Source: JACKAQ01 sp020634975 [NCBI: Calditrichia bacterium] (GTDB lineage: Bacteria; Calditrichota; Calditrichia; RBG-13-44-9). Taken from it: a stretch of DNA of 64,000 nucleotides. A program made the position numbers and the translations under genes. Where the stretch lies: positions 2,356,001 through 2,420,000 of the forward strand of contig JACKAQ010000001.1 in assembly GCA_020634975.1 (NCBI GenBank), written 5' to 3'. The notes beneath the pieces were generated by a model that saw only the letters and a program-made list of their open reading frames with translations, was not told where the DNA came from and did not search any database. This document shows positions 1 to 9,016 of this stretch, piece after piece; within the stretch, counting starts at the first letter, position 1, and each line of letters starts with the position of its first letter.

Positions 1-1048
1 TGTATTGTTGACCGTAAAAACTGAGGCTGTCCAAATCGCCGGTCATATCTGTATCGAGATGGTTGGTTGTGGCTGTTGCCGTTAGTTGCGTGGTTGACGA
101 AAGAGAATAATCAGCCCGGAAAGTGAGCGAAAGTTTATCGAAATCGCTGTGTGCCCGCCAACCGTCACGGCGTTGTCCGAAATATCCGCCGGCGTATAAC
201 CCCAGATTGCCAGTGGTTCCGCTGGCGCTAACATCCGCCCGTCGATAGCCAATATCATCACCCTGCAGCGATGCGCGAATTTCCGTTACCGGGGACGGAC
301 GCGGCGTAATAAAATTGACAGCGCCGCCAATGGCATTACTGCCATACATCGACGATGCAGGTCCTTTGACCACCTCCACCCGTTCCAATCCGGACATGTT
401 AACTTCAATCAATGCATTGTGGTTAAACAGACCAGCAGGTCGCAGCGGGATACCATCTTCCAGATACAGAAACAGAGATTTCAACGTTATCGGCTGGCGA
501 ATGCTCATCGAATGTTGCTCGTTTCCCAAATCAACCATATACACGCCGGAAACGCTGTTCAATGCCTGATACAACATGGTCGGTTTTAATTCATCAAGTT
601 GGCGAACACTCAACGCCGAAATGCTCACCGGCGCTTCATGGCGCAATTGTTCATCCCGGCTGGCGGTAACAATCATCGGTTCCGCATCTAACGCTGTTGG
701 CTGCAAACGAATGTCTAGATTATGGGTATTTTCATCGATGCTCGCGGTAAGTTGACGATATCCGAGATACGAAAATGAAAGCATTTTGACGCGCAGCGGA
801 ACAGCCAGCTCAAATCGTCCATTGCGGTCTGTGGTTGTGCCCATTGTTGAATTTGTTACAATGATATCCACACCCGGAAGGCGCAATCCGGTTTCGGCAT
901 CAGTAACCTGCCCGGTAATTTTTTGGACAGCGTTTTCTTCTGCGATCAGTTGTTGCCCGGTAACACAAAAAAGCAAAAATACAGCAAACAACAGCACCCA
1001 GCCCCTCACAAGTTTGCGGGATGGGAAAAACACAGGATCTATTTTCAT
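1..1048 (-). CDS. TonB-dependent receptor, N-terminal part (cut by window edge)
   Basis: Outer-membrane receptor for energised uptake of a bound ligand. Translating the minus strand from the ATG at 1048 gives an open frame to the window edge (about 349 residues). It starts with a basic/hydrophobic signal peptide, then a carboxypeptidase-regulatory-like domain (residues about 40-125, with the VTDAETG and YLGYRQL strands). The plug domain follows, recognisable by VEVVKGPASSMYGSNAIGG and then VNFITPRP. The beta-barrel lies outside the window. It is the last visible gene of a minus-strand operon, starting 23 bases after the sialidase-fold lipoprotein. The ligand is not shown by the sequence; the cysteine-rich neighbours suggest a metal. 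Family assignment is firm, substrate is inference. Confidence 0.9.
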   Translation of the reverse strand, partial: MKIDPVFFPSRKLVRGWVLLFAVFLLFCVTGQQLIAEENAVQKITGQVTDAETGLRLPGVDIIVTNSTMGTTTDRNGRFELAVPLRVKMLSFSYLGYRQLTASIDENTHNLDIRLQPTALDAEPMIVTASRDEQLRHEAPVSISALSVRQLDELKPTMLYQALNSVSGVYMVDLGNEQHSMSIRQPITLKSLFLYLEDGIPLRPAGLFNHNALIEVNMSGLERVEVVKGPASSMYGSNAIGGAVNFITPRPSPVTEIRASLQGDDIGYRRADVSASGTTGNLGLYAGGYFGQRRDGWRAHSDFDKLSLTFRADYSLSSTTQLTATATTNHLDTDMTGDLDSLSFYGQQY

Positions 1049-1071
1049 GGGAATTTTCCTCATTATTGTAT

Positions 1072-2340
1072 TCAATTGATATCACTGATTTGTAACCGGA
1101 CAGATTGGTCTTGCTGCCAGGCAATCGCTATTTTGGAACTGGCGAAAGCCATTGCCGGCAAAATTCCGGAAGATAACAGCGTGCTGGCAACGGGAACATT
1201 ATTTGCACTTTCATGCACGCTTTGCACAAGAAAATGAATCTGGCTTTGTCCATTGATTTGGCTTTCGGTGGCAATAAACAAACGCTCCGGGCGGTCCGAT
1301 ACGATTATTGAACGATAGGCGGAGATGTCTTTTTCAGCCGCAATCGGAATTGGCTGACCGAATGATTCCCCCCCGTTTTCGGAGACGGCAACATAGCTAC
1401 CGGTTATGGCTTCGCTACCGGTAAACCAGCTGACATAAACATTGCCATCCTCCGCAATTGCAAGCGAAGGACCATTATGCGGACAACCGTCAATATACCA
1501 GCCGTCGTTATGAACCCGCACCGGATCAGAAAAAGACAAGCCATTATTTGTCGATTTAGCAATGGCAATATCGCGAATACTACCGGGATATTCCCGTCGC
1601 CATGCGATAAATACATCGCCATTTTCAGCACAAACGATGGTTGTTTTGCAACAGGGGCAAGCCGTTGTATCCACCACCACCGATGGTTCAAAGCTTAACC
1701 CGTTATCAAAAGAACGGGCGACTCGTATTTCCGATTTTGGCCCGTTATTGCCATGACCCGCAGCACCATGCTTCATCATCGCTTTATTGCGCGAATCTAT
1801 CCAGGATACATAAATTATCCCGTTTTCAGAAACCGTCATATCCTGAAAAGTATGACCGGCGAGAATTTTTCCAGCGTCATCATTTACAAAAATAGCATCT
1901 TCAAAACGCTCGCCGCCATCCGTTGATCTGGCAAAACGCAAATCGCTGGCCGGAAAACGACGTCCTTCAACATTTGTATTGTTTTGCCAAACAACAAAAA
2001 CATCACCGGCGTTATTCACAACAACTTTTGCAGGGGCCATTGTGTGAGGTGCCGCGTCGCCCGGAATATCATTAACCGTAACCGGATTTTTTAAAGGTCG
2101 TCCGGATTTATCGAATTTTTGAAGATAAACATCAAAGCGATTTTCCGATGTTTCGCCAACCCATACAACATATGTCGCAGACTGACCGTCAATGGCAACC
2201 GTTGGGTTACTGCCGCCGGTTTCTGTAACAGTGATCACTGTATCAGAAAATTGCGGTATTGATCTGCTTTCTTCGCAGGATTGTAGCACAAATGTCAACA
2301 CCATTAAACCATGGAATAACAATAGTTTATATAGATTCAT
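1072..2340 (-). CDS. Sialidase-fold (BNR-repeat) lipoprotein with CPCC motif
   Basis: A 422-residue exported lipoprotein: hydrophobic signal and lipobox ending LQS-C22, so anchored on the periplasmic or outer-membrane face. The rest is a six-bladed sialidase-like propeller with repeated Asp-box-like segments (STDGGERF, SFDNGLSF, STNNGLSF, SENGGESF). It carries CPCC and a later GCPHNGP motif. A sialidase-like subfamily with such paired Cys motifs is often annotated exo-alpha-sialidase without evidence of glycosidase activity. The Arg triad of true sialidases was not identified. An AAAGGA sequence precedes the ATG. It sits between a Cys-rich exported protein and a TonB receptor, so metal (perhaps copper) binding is a reasonable guess rather than sugar cleavage. 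Confidence 0.75.
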   Translation of the reverse strand: MNLYKLLLFHGLMVLTFVLQSCEESRSIPQFSDTVITVTETGGSNPTVAIDGQSATYVVWVGETSENRFDVYLQKFDKSGRPLKNPVTVNDIPGDAAPHTMAPAKVVVNNAGDVFVVWQNNTNVEGRRFPASDLRFARSTDGGERFEDAIFVNDDAGKILAGHTFQDMTVSENGIIYVSWIDSRNKAMMKHGAAGHGNNGPKSEIRVARSFDNGLSFEPSVVVDTTACPCCKTTIVCAENGDVFIAWRREYPGSIRDIAIAKSTNNGLSFSDPVRVHNDGWYIDGCPHNGPSLAIAEDGNVYVSWFTGSEAITGSYVAVSENGGESFGQPIPIAAEKDISAYRSIIVSDRPERLFIATESQINGQSQIHFLVQSVHESANNVPVASTLLSSGILPAMAFASSKIAIAWQQDQSVRLQISDIN

Positions 2341-2590
2341 TTTTATCCTTTGACAGCGTAAATGACCAGTTTTATTAGGTAGTAAAGAAATTCAGTAATT
2401 AGAATTCCAGTTTACCGGCAGCGGTAAATATAAAACATAACGGTATATTGAAGCGAAAATAACTGCGGTGTCTGGTAACACCATAACTATTTTGCATTTT
2501 ATAGCCGTTTTGAAATGGTAAAATATTCACCACCCATTTATTCCGGTTTTTCCGTCATCTTCTATAATTGCAATACGATTGAATAACGGG

Positions 2591-3019
2591 TCAGGCAAAA
2601 AATTCTGGCGGTTTGTCAATTTCAAAAACAAATGTAATTGTATTTAATAATTGCGAAAGGCTGTACTTATTATCATGGCTGCTATAAAATTGTTGCACAT
2701 TCGGCGAATATTCAATGTTGAAAAAAGAGGAACCCCATACCGGAATATGTGCAGTATTCCCCGGCGGCATACAATTGCCGGAAATCATCACAAATGATTT
2801 TCCGGTTGATGGTACAAAGGATTCAGCAAAACAATTACATTTTCCAGCTGCCAAAGAACCCGGGCTTACGCAACAACATGTATTGACAACCGAACAGCAT
2901 GCGTCATTTAACTTTCCCGACCGGGAATCCTCCGGTAACGGCAATATCCCTTTTTGGCAAAAACAAAAGAACATAACCGGAACCAACCATCTAACAAATT
3001 TTGATTTTGTATATTTCAT
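2591..3019 (-). CDS. Cysteine-rich small exported protein, unknown function
   Basis: A 142-residue protein with an N-terminal signal-like segment (KFVRWLVPVMFFCF) and ten cysteines, clustered as ACC, TCCC and KCNC in the first 80 residues, then a Cys-poor C-terminal half rich in Ser, Asn and Phe. I do not recognise a named family. Clustered cysteines in an exported protein suggest metal binding or disulfide cross-linking. It is the first gene of the minus-strand set leading to the sialidase-fold lipoprotein and TonB receptor, with about 250 bases to the next gene. No clear Shine-Dalgarno sequence precedes the ATG. The long overlapping plus-strand frame here has no recognisable features. Confidence 0.55.
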   Translation of the reverse strand: MKYTKSKFVRWLVPVMFFCFCQKGILPLPEDSRSGKLNDACCSVVNTCCCVSPGSLAAGKCNCFAESFVPSTGKSFVMISGNCMPPGNTAHIPVWGSSFFNIEYSPNVQQFYSSHDNKYSLSQLLNTITFVFEIDKPPEFFA

Positions 3020-3206
3020 TTATATAAAAACAAGTATTTAAAATAGCTGTTAGGTTTTTATTCCAACAACATTCTTGAGCAATTCCGGTGCCATTAATAA
3101 TAGCGCCAGACCACACCATCCCAGATAATATATCATCAAATTTTCGTTAATATCTACACATTGAAGGTTTACCAATCTAGACAATTTCCACATTAACACA
3201 CTGATC

Positions 3207-3247
3207 AAAAAAGCCCTGCGTAGTCTTGCGACTGACGGGAGCTTTTT
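3207..3247. terminator. Bidirectional intrinsic terminator
   Basis: An imperfect hairpin (AAAAAAGCCC arm against GGGAGCTTTTT, with an inner GTAGTC/GACTGAC stem and TTGC loop) has a T-run on both strands. It separates the Cys-rich operon on the left from the IS on the right and may have ended a gene now lost through the mobile-element insertions. Confidence 0.5.
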
Positions 3248-3306
3248 ATCAAATTGGGATTCGCAATAAAGCTATCAATCAAAGGTTGTACAACTATAAA
3301 TAATTA

Positions 3307-4156
3307 GAAGCTATCTCAAAAATAGGTAAATGATGTATTAAATTAGGCTCACTGTATAAAAGAAGAGGTGAGCGATGGAACTCAAAGACGAACAATGGGC
3401 AGTCATTGAACCGCATATTCCTGTTATTCCCGCACGTGAAGATAGGCGTGGTCGCCCTCGCAGATCATCGCGTGAAATCCTGGATGCGATACTATGGGTT
3501 CTTCGAACCGGGGCACCCTGGAAAGACTTGCCCGATCGATATCCGCCATACCAAACCTGCCACCGCCGTTTCCAGGAATGGGACAGCGCCGGTGTCATGG
3601 ACACGATACTGGAAGCCTTGGCTAGAGACCTCAAGGAACGCGGTAAACTGGATTTGACGGAATGTTTTATTGACGGCAGTTTTGCGCCGGCAAAAAAAGG
3701 GGCCCAGGTGTTGGGAAAACCAAGCGGGGCAAGGGTTCGAAGCTCATGGCAGTGGCAGACGGTGCTGGTCTTCCTATCGCCGTATGCGTCACGAGTGCTA
3801 GCCCACATGAGGTCAAACTGGTAGAGCAAACGCTCGAAAAAAGGTTTATTGAAGAAGTTCCGGATTTGCTGATTGGCGACAAGGCATATGATAGTGACCC
3901 GCTCGATCAACGACTTGCTGAAAAAGGAATTGAAATGATTGCGCCTCATCGCTCGAATCGTAAAAAGGCGGCGACTCAGGATGGCAGAAAATTGCGGCGC
4001 TATAGGCGTAGATGGAAAGTTGAACGACTTTTTGCCTGGCTGCAAAACTTTAGAAGGCTGGTGGTTCGATACGAACATAAACTTGACAATTACCTGGCTA
4101 TGGTTAAACTGGCGTGTAGCCTGATTTTACTCAAAAGGTATTTTTGAGATGACTTC
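3307..4156 (+). mobile_element. IS5-family insertion sequence (IS427-like group), complete
   Basis: An 850-base element bounded by imperfect terminal inverted repeats: the left end GAAGCTATCTCAAAAATAGG matches the complement of the right end (GAAGTCATCTCAAAAATACC) at most positions. A TA dinucleotide flanks both ends (3305-3306 and 4157-4158), fitting the short target duplication of this group. The transposase frames span 3375-4147. Both ends and the reading frames appear intact, so the copy may be active or recently inserted. It lies beside an IS3 remnant and a tRNA fragment. Confidence 0.85.
3375..4147 (+). CDS. IS5-family transposase, made by -1 frameshift
   Basis: DDE transposase moving the surrounding IS. 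The first frame (3375-3824) carries the N-terminal DUF4096-type helix domain ([17 protein letters not shown]) and the first catalytic Asp in [12 protein letters not shown]. The second frame carries [13 protein letters not shown], the second Asp in [10 protein letters not shown] and the Glu in [19 protein letters not shown]. The frames join at a seven-A run followed by GGGG (3692-3702). A -1 slip there gives [16 protein letters not shown] running into KLMAVAD, the family's usual continuation, so this is programmed frameshifting rather than damage. An AGAGGTGAG sequence precedes the start. A 246-residue antisense frame over the gene is a shadow. Confidence 0.88.
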
Positions 4157-4189
4157 TAGTATTCTCAACCAGACTGAACTTGTACACCG

Positions 4190-4330
4190 GTTCTGGTGTT
4201 GTACCTCGAGCATGCATTAGTTCAGCGGCTTTTTACAAATGGCGCTCCAAATGGGGGTATGACTGTTTCGTTAATGGCACGCTCAAAGAATTGGAAACGG
4301 AGAATCGTCGTTGATCTGCTTCATGGAATC
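4190..4330 (+). pseudogene. IS3-family orfA transposase remnant
   Basis: Pieces of an IS3-type OrfA (HTH plus leucine zipper) are scattered over two frames: FYKWRSK (4231-4251), then GGMTVSLMAR one frame away, then LKELETENRR (4282-4311) back in the first frame and a stop. Together they resemble the conserved Y-x-W-x-x-K-Y-G-G-M ... LKELE-x-ENRRLK stretch of that family. No orfB or end repeats are visible. The 76-codon frame 4196-4426 crossing it is a by-product. It is a decayed element beside the IS5 copy and the tRNA fragment. Confidence 0.6.
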
Positions 4331-4532
4331 AAACACTTGAAAATTATGCATTATATTCAAGTACCCCGAAAATACGGATGGTTAATTGAAGCAACACATA
4401 CGTATAACATCAGAGAAGAAGACTGAAATTCTTAGTGAATATCTGGAAAACAGGGTCGCCGTATCGAAAAAGTCTTGACCTCTCAAAATTGTTTGAAGTG
4501 TTGTTTTTATTGAATTTAAAGCGTCTTTGATA

Positions 4533-4580
4533 GCCCTTACAAGGCGAGGGTCACTGGTTCGAGTCCAGTAGCGCCCACCA
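4533..4580 (+). pseudogene. Displaced 3' half of a tRNA-Val(TAC) gene, att-like
   Basis: The sequence reads as tRNA from the anticodon loop onward: loop CTTACAA (anticodon TAC), 3' anticodon strand GGCGA, variable GGGTC, T-arm ACTGG-TTCGAGT-CCAGT, acceptor strand AGCGCCC, discriminator A and encoded CCA (4578-4580). The 5' half is missing: upstream there is no GGGCGCT acceptor strand or D-arm, and the 5' anticodon strand is altered (TAGCC instead of TCGCC). A tRNA 3' fragment starting in the anticodon region is what a tyrosine-recombinase element leaves at its far end. A terminator follows at once. Confidence 0.75.
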
Positions 4581-4586
4581 TCAATA

Positions 4587-4624
4587 AACCCCGTAAAATG
4601 AATGTTTTACGGGGTTTTGTTTTT
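4587..4624 (+). terminator. Intrinsic terminator behind the tRNA-Val fragment
   Basis: Arms AAACCCCGTAAAA and TTTTACGGGGTTTT around a short loop, followed by a T-run. Nearly the same sequence follows the second tRNA fragment at 37542-37577; CCATCAATAAACCCCGTAAA is identical at both places. Confidence 0.85.
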
Positions 4625-4924
4625 TAGGATTTTTCCTAACCATACAAATTTTATATTAATGACTGATGTCAAGCATCATAATCAAACAGTTTGAAAATAT
4701 TCAGACGTAACGAAAAACCTGTTTCAGTTGCGGAACGCAGATACGCGTTCCCTACCAACAAAATGTCTACTATTGTAGGGTTCTTAAATATGCGAACTAC
4801 ATTTTCGTGACCGCGTAACATCAGTTAATGAATCGGAATTTATGTTAAAGAAAAAGTTATTTGTGTTAAAGTTTGTTAGCAAGAATGGCTAACTTCCACT
4901 ATTACTATTGAAGAGAGTTGAAAT
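4625..4924. other. Non-coding gap before the AraC gene
   Basis: AT-rich sequence after the tRNA-fragment terminator with no supported ORF. It should hold the promoter of the AraC gene at 4925; GAAGAGAG about 8 bases before its ATG is a modest ribosome-binding site. No clear operator was identified. Confidence 0.4.
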
Positions 4925-5833
4925 ATGAATAATAAAAGTATCAGACACAAGTCTATTAGCCAGCTTCATGAAACAATGGGCTTCAAAAAACCTACCCATC
5001 CGTTGATCACAATTATTGATGTATCCAAACTTGCATACGGTGAAGAACTCATTGGAACAAAGTTTACATCTGACCTTTATTGCATTGCCCTAAAAGACAA
5101 AAGTTGCGGGCTTGATTATGGAAGAACCCATTACGACTTTGATGAAGGCACTTTAATTTTTATGGCTCCCAATCAGGTGTTTTCGGTTAACAAGGCACAG
5201 GCGCTAAATGAAGTCAAAGGCTGGATGCTGTACTTCCATCCGGACCTGATAAGAAACACTAAACTTGGCTCCAGGATTGAACATTATTCTTTTTTCTCCT
5301 ATGCGGTGCATGAAGCGCTGCATTTATCAACTCAGGAAGAAGCAACCATTACTCAAATTATCAAGATGATACAGGCAGAAATCAAAGAACGAATTGATAA
5401 TCATAGCCAACGGGTTTTGGTCTCAAATATCGAATTATTACTGAATTATTGCACACGATATTACGAACGCCAGTTCAATACACGAACAGCACAAAATCTG
5501 GATGTCGTATCCAAAGTGGAGACGATATTGAATGACTATTTCAAATCCGGGAATTTATTGGAATTTGGCCCTCCTACTGTTCAATATCTTGCTAAGGAAT
5601 GCTTTTTGTCGCCGGGCTATTTGAGTGATCTTTTAAAAAAAGAGACAGATAAAACCGCAAAAGACCACATTAACCACTTTTTGGTCGAAAAAGCCAAAAA
5701 TCTACTTCTTGGTTCCGATGAAACGATAAGCGGTATCGCTTACACGCTTGGCTTTAACTATCCGCATTATTTCAGCCGCCTTTTTAAGAACAAAACCGGT
5801 ATTACCCCACAGGAATATCGACGCCAAAATTAA
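4925..5833 (+). CDS. AraC-family transcriptional regulator
   Basis: A 302-residue DNA-binding regulator. The N-terminal half (residues about 25-160) looks like the cupin-type sensing domain of AraC proteins (YDFDEGTLIFMAPNQVF). The C-terminal 100 residues contain two helix-turn-helix units ending in the family signature: ISGIAYTLGFNYPHYFSRLF, then KNKTGITPQEYRR. The first HTH contains VQYLAKECFLSPGYLSDLLK. It lies just upstream of two co-directional short-chain dehydrogenase genes and is the likely regulator of that set. The inducer is unknown. Confidence 0.9.
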   Translation: MNNKSIRHKSISQLHETMGFKKPTHPLITIIDVSKLAYGEELIGTKFTSDLYCIALKDKSCGLDYGRTHYDFDEGTLIFMAPNQVFSVNKAQALNEVKGWMLYFHPDLIRNTKLGSRIEHYSFFSYAVHEALHLSTQEEATITQIIKMIQAEIKERIDNHSQRVLVSNIELLLNYCTRYYERQFNTRTAQNLDVVSKVETILNDYFKSGNLLEFGPPTVQYLAKECFLSPGYLSDLLKKETDKTAKDHINHFLVEKAKNLLLGSDETISGIAYTLGFNYPHYFSRLFKNKTGITPQEYRRQN

Positions 5834-5834
5834 T

Positions 5835-5862
5835 AAAAGGGTGCAATTTCCCCTCTTTTTAT
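5835..5862 (+). terminator. Possible weak terminator after the AraC gene
   Basis: AAAAGGG and CCCTCTTTTT arms surround a short A/T loop directly after the AraC stop, with a T-run. The stem is short and bulged, so some read-through into the dehydrogenase genes is possible. Confidence 0.35.
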
Positions 5863-5983
5863 AGCATCACACCAAAAAAATCCCAAAACTGTGTTTTTCT
5901 TTCCCGAATCTGTGTTAAGGACAGACCACTCATATCGTTATTTTGGTTCTATCAAAATATAACCAAATTGAAGGGAAGATATT

Positions 5984-6862
5984 ATGAGCAGAAAAATTCT
6001 CATCACAGGTGCAAGTGGCGGTATTGGCAAACTCACGAGCATAGCCCTTGCGGAAAAAGGAAATCAGGTAGTTGGTACGATGCGTTCGCTAAAAGGGAAA
6101 AATGCAGAAGCTACCGAACAACTGAAAGCTGCAGGCGTCCAATTGGTTGAAATGGATGTAACGGACATCGCCAGTGTTAATCAGGGGGTTGAAGCGGCAA
6201 TTCAAATATTGGGCGGATTAGATGTCGTCATAAACAATGCTGGCATCGGATCGATAGGAATACAGGAGTTTTTTACTGTTGAAGATATGCACAAAGTTTT
6301 CGATGTCAATGTTTATGGGGTTCAACGAGTTATGCGGGCAACGCTTCCGCATCTCAGAAAGCAAGCGCAAAGTACCGTTATTCATATCTCAAGTGGCATT
6401 GGCCGATTGACATTTCCGTTTTACGGAACTTACTGTGCTTCGAAATATGCGTTGGAAGCAATTGCGGAAAGCTACAGAGCCGAACTTGCAAGCTTCGGCG
6501 TCGAGTCGTGCATTATAGAACCGGGTGCGATGCCGACAGAGTTTTTGGATGTTATGCTCCAAATGCAACCAAAGGATGAAGAAAGAAGCAAAGTTTATGG
6601 AGACATGATCCATATACCGCAAGCAGGCATGGAAGGACTTCAGCAAGTATTGCAAACAATTCCCGATCAGCATCCGCAGAAGGTCGCCGATGCCATTGTT
6701 GACCTGCTGGTAATGCCATTCGGTAAAAAACCGTTCAGAACGGTGGTTGATTACACTTTCCTGAAAGAACCTGTTGAAGCATACAACAAACTATTGCATG
6801 ACATCACTCAGCAACTTTATGCTGCTAACGGGATGGGCGATATGTTGAAACTTAACAAATAA
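5984..6862 (+). CDS. Short-chain dehydrogenase/reductase (SDR), first copy
   Basis: A 292-residue cytoplasmic NAD(P)-dependent oxidoreductase of the classical SDR family. It shows the cofactor motif TGASGGIG (residues about 8-15), the structural NNAG motif (INNAGIGSIG) and the catalytic Tyr/Lys in YCASKYALEAIAE with a preceding Ser (HISSGIG). Length is slightly above the 250-280 usual for the family. GAAGGGAAG precedes the ATG. The next SDR starts 11 bases after this stop, so the two are co-transcribed, probably under the upstream AraC regulator. Substrate not evident. Confidence 0.9.
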   Translation: MSRKILITGASGGIGKLTSIALAEKGNQVVGTMRSLKGKNAEATEQLKAAGVQLVEMDVTDIASVNQGVEAAIQILGGLDVVINNAGIGSIGIQEFFTVEDMHKVFDVNVYGVQRVMRATLPHLRKQAQSTVIHISSGIGRLTFPFYGTYCASKYALEAIAESYRAELASFGVESCIIEPGAMPTEFLDVMLQMQPKDEERSKVYGDMIHIPQAGMEGLQQVLQTIPDQHPQKVADAIVDLLVMPFGKKPFRTVVDYTFLKEPVEAYNKLLHDITQQLYAANGMGDMLKLNK

Positions 6863-6873
6863 GGAATTTGGAA

Positions 6874-7689
6874 ATGAATAAAACAGTTTTAATTACAGGA
6901 ACCAGCAGCGGCATTGGTAAAGCCGCTGTCCACTTGTTTCATGAAAAAGGCTGGAATATCATCGCAACCATGCGTAGCCCCGAAAAAGAAACAGAATTCA
7001 ATCATTTGGAGAATGTACTCCTCACCCGGTTAGATGTGCTGGATCTGCCATCAATTGATCAAGCTATCCAGGAGGGGATCACCAGATTTGGGAAAATTGA
7101 CGTTTTGGTAAATAACGCTGGATATGGTGCCTACGGGCCGTTGGAAGCTTTCCCGAGAGAAAATATCATCCGTCAATTTAATACCAATGTCATTGGTCTG
7201 ATCGATGTTACCAGGGCTGTTATCCCTCATTTCCGGCAGCATAAAAATGGGGTCATTGTTAATATTTCCTCTATTGGCGGAAAAATGACCTTCCCATTGG
7301 GTTCCCTCTACCATGGAACCAAGTTTGCCGTTGAAGGCATATCCGAAGCTCTAAGCTATGAAATGGCAAAGATTGGCGTAAAAGTGAAAATCGTAGAACC
7401 CGGGATGATAGCCACCGATTTCGGCGGCCGTTCCTTTGACTTTCAAAATGATGAAAGTATGATCGAGTATCAGCAGCTGATTGCTGCTGTATTCAAAGGG
7501 TTTGAAAAATTCGGGGGCAATGCCTCACCTGCCAACATGGTAGCAGAAGTGATTTTTGCAGCAGCAAACGATGAAGGTAATACGCTACGGTTTCGGGCCG
7601 GTGCAGATGCAGAATATCTGCTGGACAATCGACGAGAAATGAACGAGGACGATTTTATTGCAATGATCAAAAGCCAGTTTGATTTGTAA
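6874..7689 (+). CDS. Short-chain dehydrogenase/reductase (SDR), second copy
   Basis: A 271-residue classical SDR with TGTSSGIG, VNNAGYGAYG, a catalytic Ser (NISSIGG) and YHGTKFAVEGISE. It differs clearly from its upstream neighbour, so this is not a very recent duplication. The ATG at 6874 is preferred over an upstream TTG at 6868 because AAGGAA lies at a good distance (6861-6866). Substrate unknown; paired SDR genes under an AraC regulator often act on small aldehydes, ketones or xenobiotics (inference). Confidence 0.9.
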   Translation: MNKTVLITGTSSGIGKAAVHLFHEKGWNIIATMRSPEKETEFNHLENVLLTRLDVLDLPSIDQAIQEGITRFGKIDVLVNNAGYGAYGPLEAFPRENIIRQFNTNVIGLIDVTRAVIPHFRQHKNGVIVNISSIGGKMTFPLGSLYHGTKFAVEGISEALSYEMAKIGVKVKIVEPGMIATDFGGRSFDFQNDESMIEYQQLIAAVFKGFEKFGGNASPANMVAEVIFAAANDEGNTLRFRAGADAEYLLDNRREMNEDDFIAMIKSQFDL

Positions 7690-7935
7690 GATAGCCTTGA
7701 TGTTAAGTATATTAAAGAAAGATTCATTTCGCAAGCGGCTGCAATAGCCTGCGCATCAATGTGAGCCAAAGGTAGTTGGTTTTTATTTGTGGTTTGGGAA
7801 TTTTGCAAAATGGCTGTGATTATGTTTTAAATTTTAGTTTGTGCAAACAGTTGTAAAACATCAGCAATTTATAGTGTCGTTTTGCGATGGTAAACCGTGT
7901 TTTTGCATCATATAATGGTTTTAAGGAGATGATGG

Positions 7936-8922
7936 ATGAAGGCTGTCTGGTACGAAAAACAAGGTCCAGCATCGGAAGTACTTATAGTAGGAGAGATGCC
8001 GGATCCCCAACCCAAAGCTGGTGAGGTGCGAATACGCATTTCGGCATCAGGTATCAATCCCGGTGATGTCAAAAAACGTCAGGATACATTTGGAATAGGG
8101 ATGTCTTATCCAAGGGTTATCCCTCATAGCGACGGGTCTGGAATAATTGACAGTGTGGGGCAAGGCGTTTCGTTATCGCGTGTCGGAGAGCGGGTGTGGT
8201 GTTTCGGTGCGCAAAGCTACCGGCCATTCGGAACAGCCGCTGAATATACGGTGTTACCCTCGGAGCAGGCAATACCACTATCACCAGATGTGTCTTTCGA
8301 ACAAGGTGCTTGTCTGGGTATTCCCGGCATTACTGCTCATCGTGCATTGCATGTCGCAGGAGCAGTTAAAGAACGAACTATACTTGTGCAAGGTGGGGCA
8401 GGTGCGGTGGGGCAATGTGCGATAGGACTCGCCCGGCATGCAGGAGCACATGTAATCGCAACCGTGCGATCTGAGGAAGATAAGCTTATTGCGATGCGGG
8501 CGGGCGCACACGTTGTTGTTCGAACTGATGGGCGCTCAAAAGATGAAGTGGTTGAACATATCCACACATTTGCACCAAAGGGCGTTCATCATATCATCGA
8601 AGTTGCTTTCCATGCCAATGTTGAGATTGACGAGCAATTGCTGGCAATAGGCGGTTCCATTTCTGCCTACGCTACAGGGAGCCCAATGCCAGCTATTCCG
8701 TTTTGGCCACTCGTATTTAAAAACATACACATATATTTTATTGGCAGCGATGATTTTCCGGCAGAAGCAAAGGCCGCTGCTGCTGCGGATCTGAATAAGG
8801 CACTTGGGGGAGAGTGGCCGGGATTTGAAATGGTTGAGCGGTTTCCGCTAGATTCTATAGCAAAAGCGCATGAACTGGTAGAGAGTCCCCTGCGAGGTGG
8901 GCGAGTTGTGCTGACGGTATAA
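7936..8922 (+). CDS. NADPH:quinone reductase-like zinc-independent alcohol dehydrogenase
   Basis: A 328-residue medium-chain dehydrogenase/reductase. It starts MKAVWYEKQGPASEVL, typical of the quinone oxidoreductase branch, has a GroES-like N-terminal domain (SASGINPGDVKKR) and a Rossmann nucleotide motif GGAGAVGQCAIGLA (residues about 155-168). The catalytic-zinc cysteine and the four structural-zinc cysteines are absent, as expected for this branch. AAGGAGATGATGG precedes the start. It follows the SDR pair after about 250 bases, so it may have its own promoter. Likely role: two-electron reduction of quinones or reactive enones. Confidence 0.88.
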   Translation: MKAVWYEKQGPASEVLIVGEMPDPQPKAGEVRIRISASGINPGDVKKRQDTFGIGMSYPRVIPHSDGSGIIDSVGQGVSLSRVGERVWCFGAQSYRPFGTAAEYTVLPSEQAIPLSPDVSFEQGACLGIPGITAHRALHVAGAVKERTILVQGGAGAVGQCAIGLARHAGAHVIATVRSEEDKLIAMRAGAHVVVRTDGRSKDEVVEHIHTFAPKGVHHIIEVAFHANVEIDEQLLAIGGSISAYATGSPMPAIPFWPLVFKNIHIYFIGSDDFPAEAKAAAAADLNKALGGEWPGFEMVERFPLDSIAKAHELVESPLRGGRVVLTV

Positions 8923-9016
8923 ATTGCTCTAACCCAGAAAAAATAGGCCTTGAGTTAATTTGTTGGTAGTGTGTCATTTTAGATAAACATGTCATTCAAC
9001 GTTGCTTGAAGGATTA

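Noticed and set aside
3338-4078. 246-codon minus-strand ORF
   Set aside because: Lies entirely opposite the transposase, has no recognisable domain and no start signal; a shadow frame.
4505-4580. Complete tRNA gene ending at 4580
   Set aside because: There is no D-arm and no 5' acceptor strand complementary to AGCGCCC; only the anticodon loop and 3' half are present.
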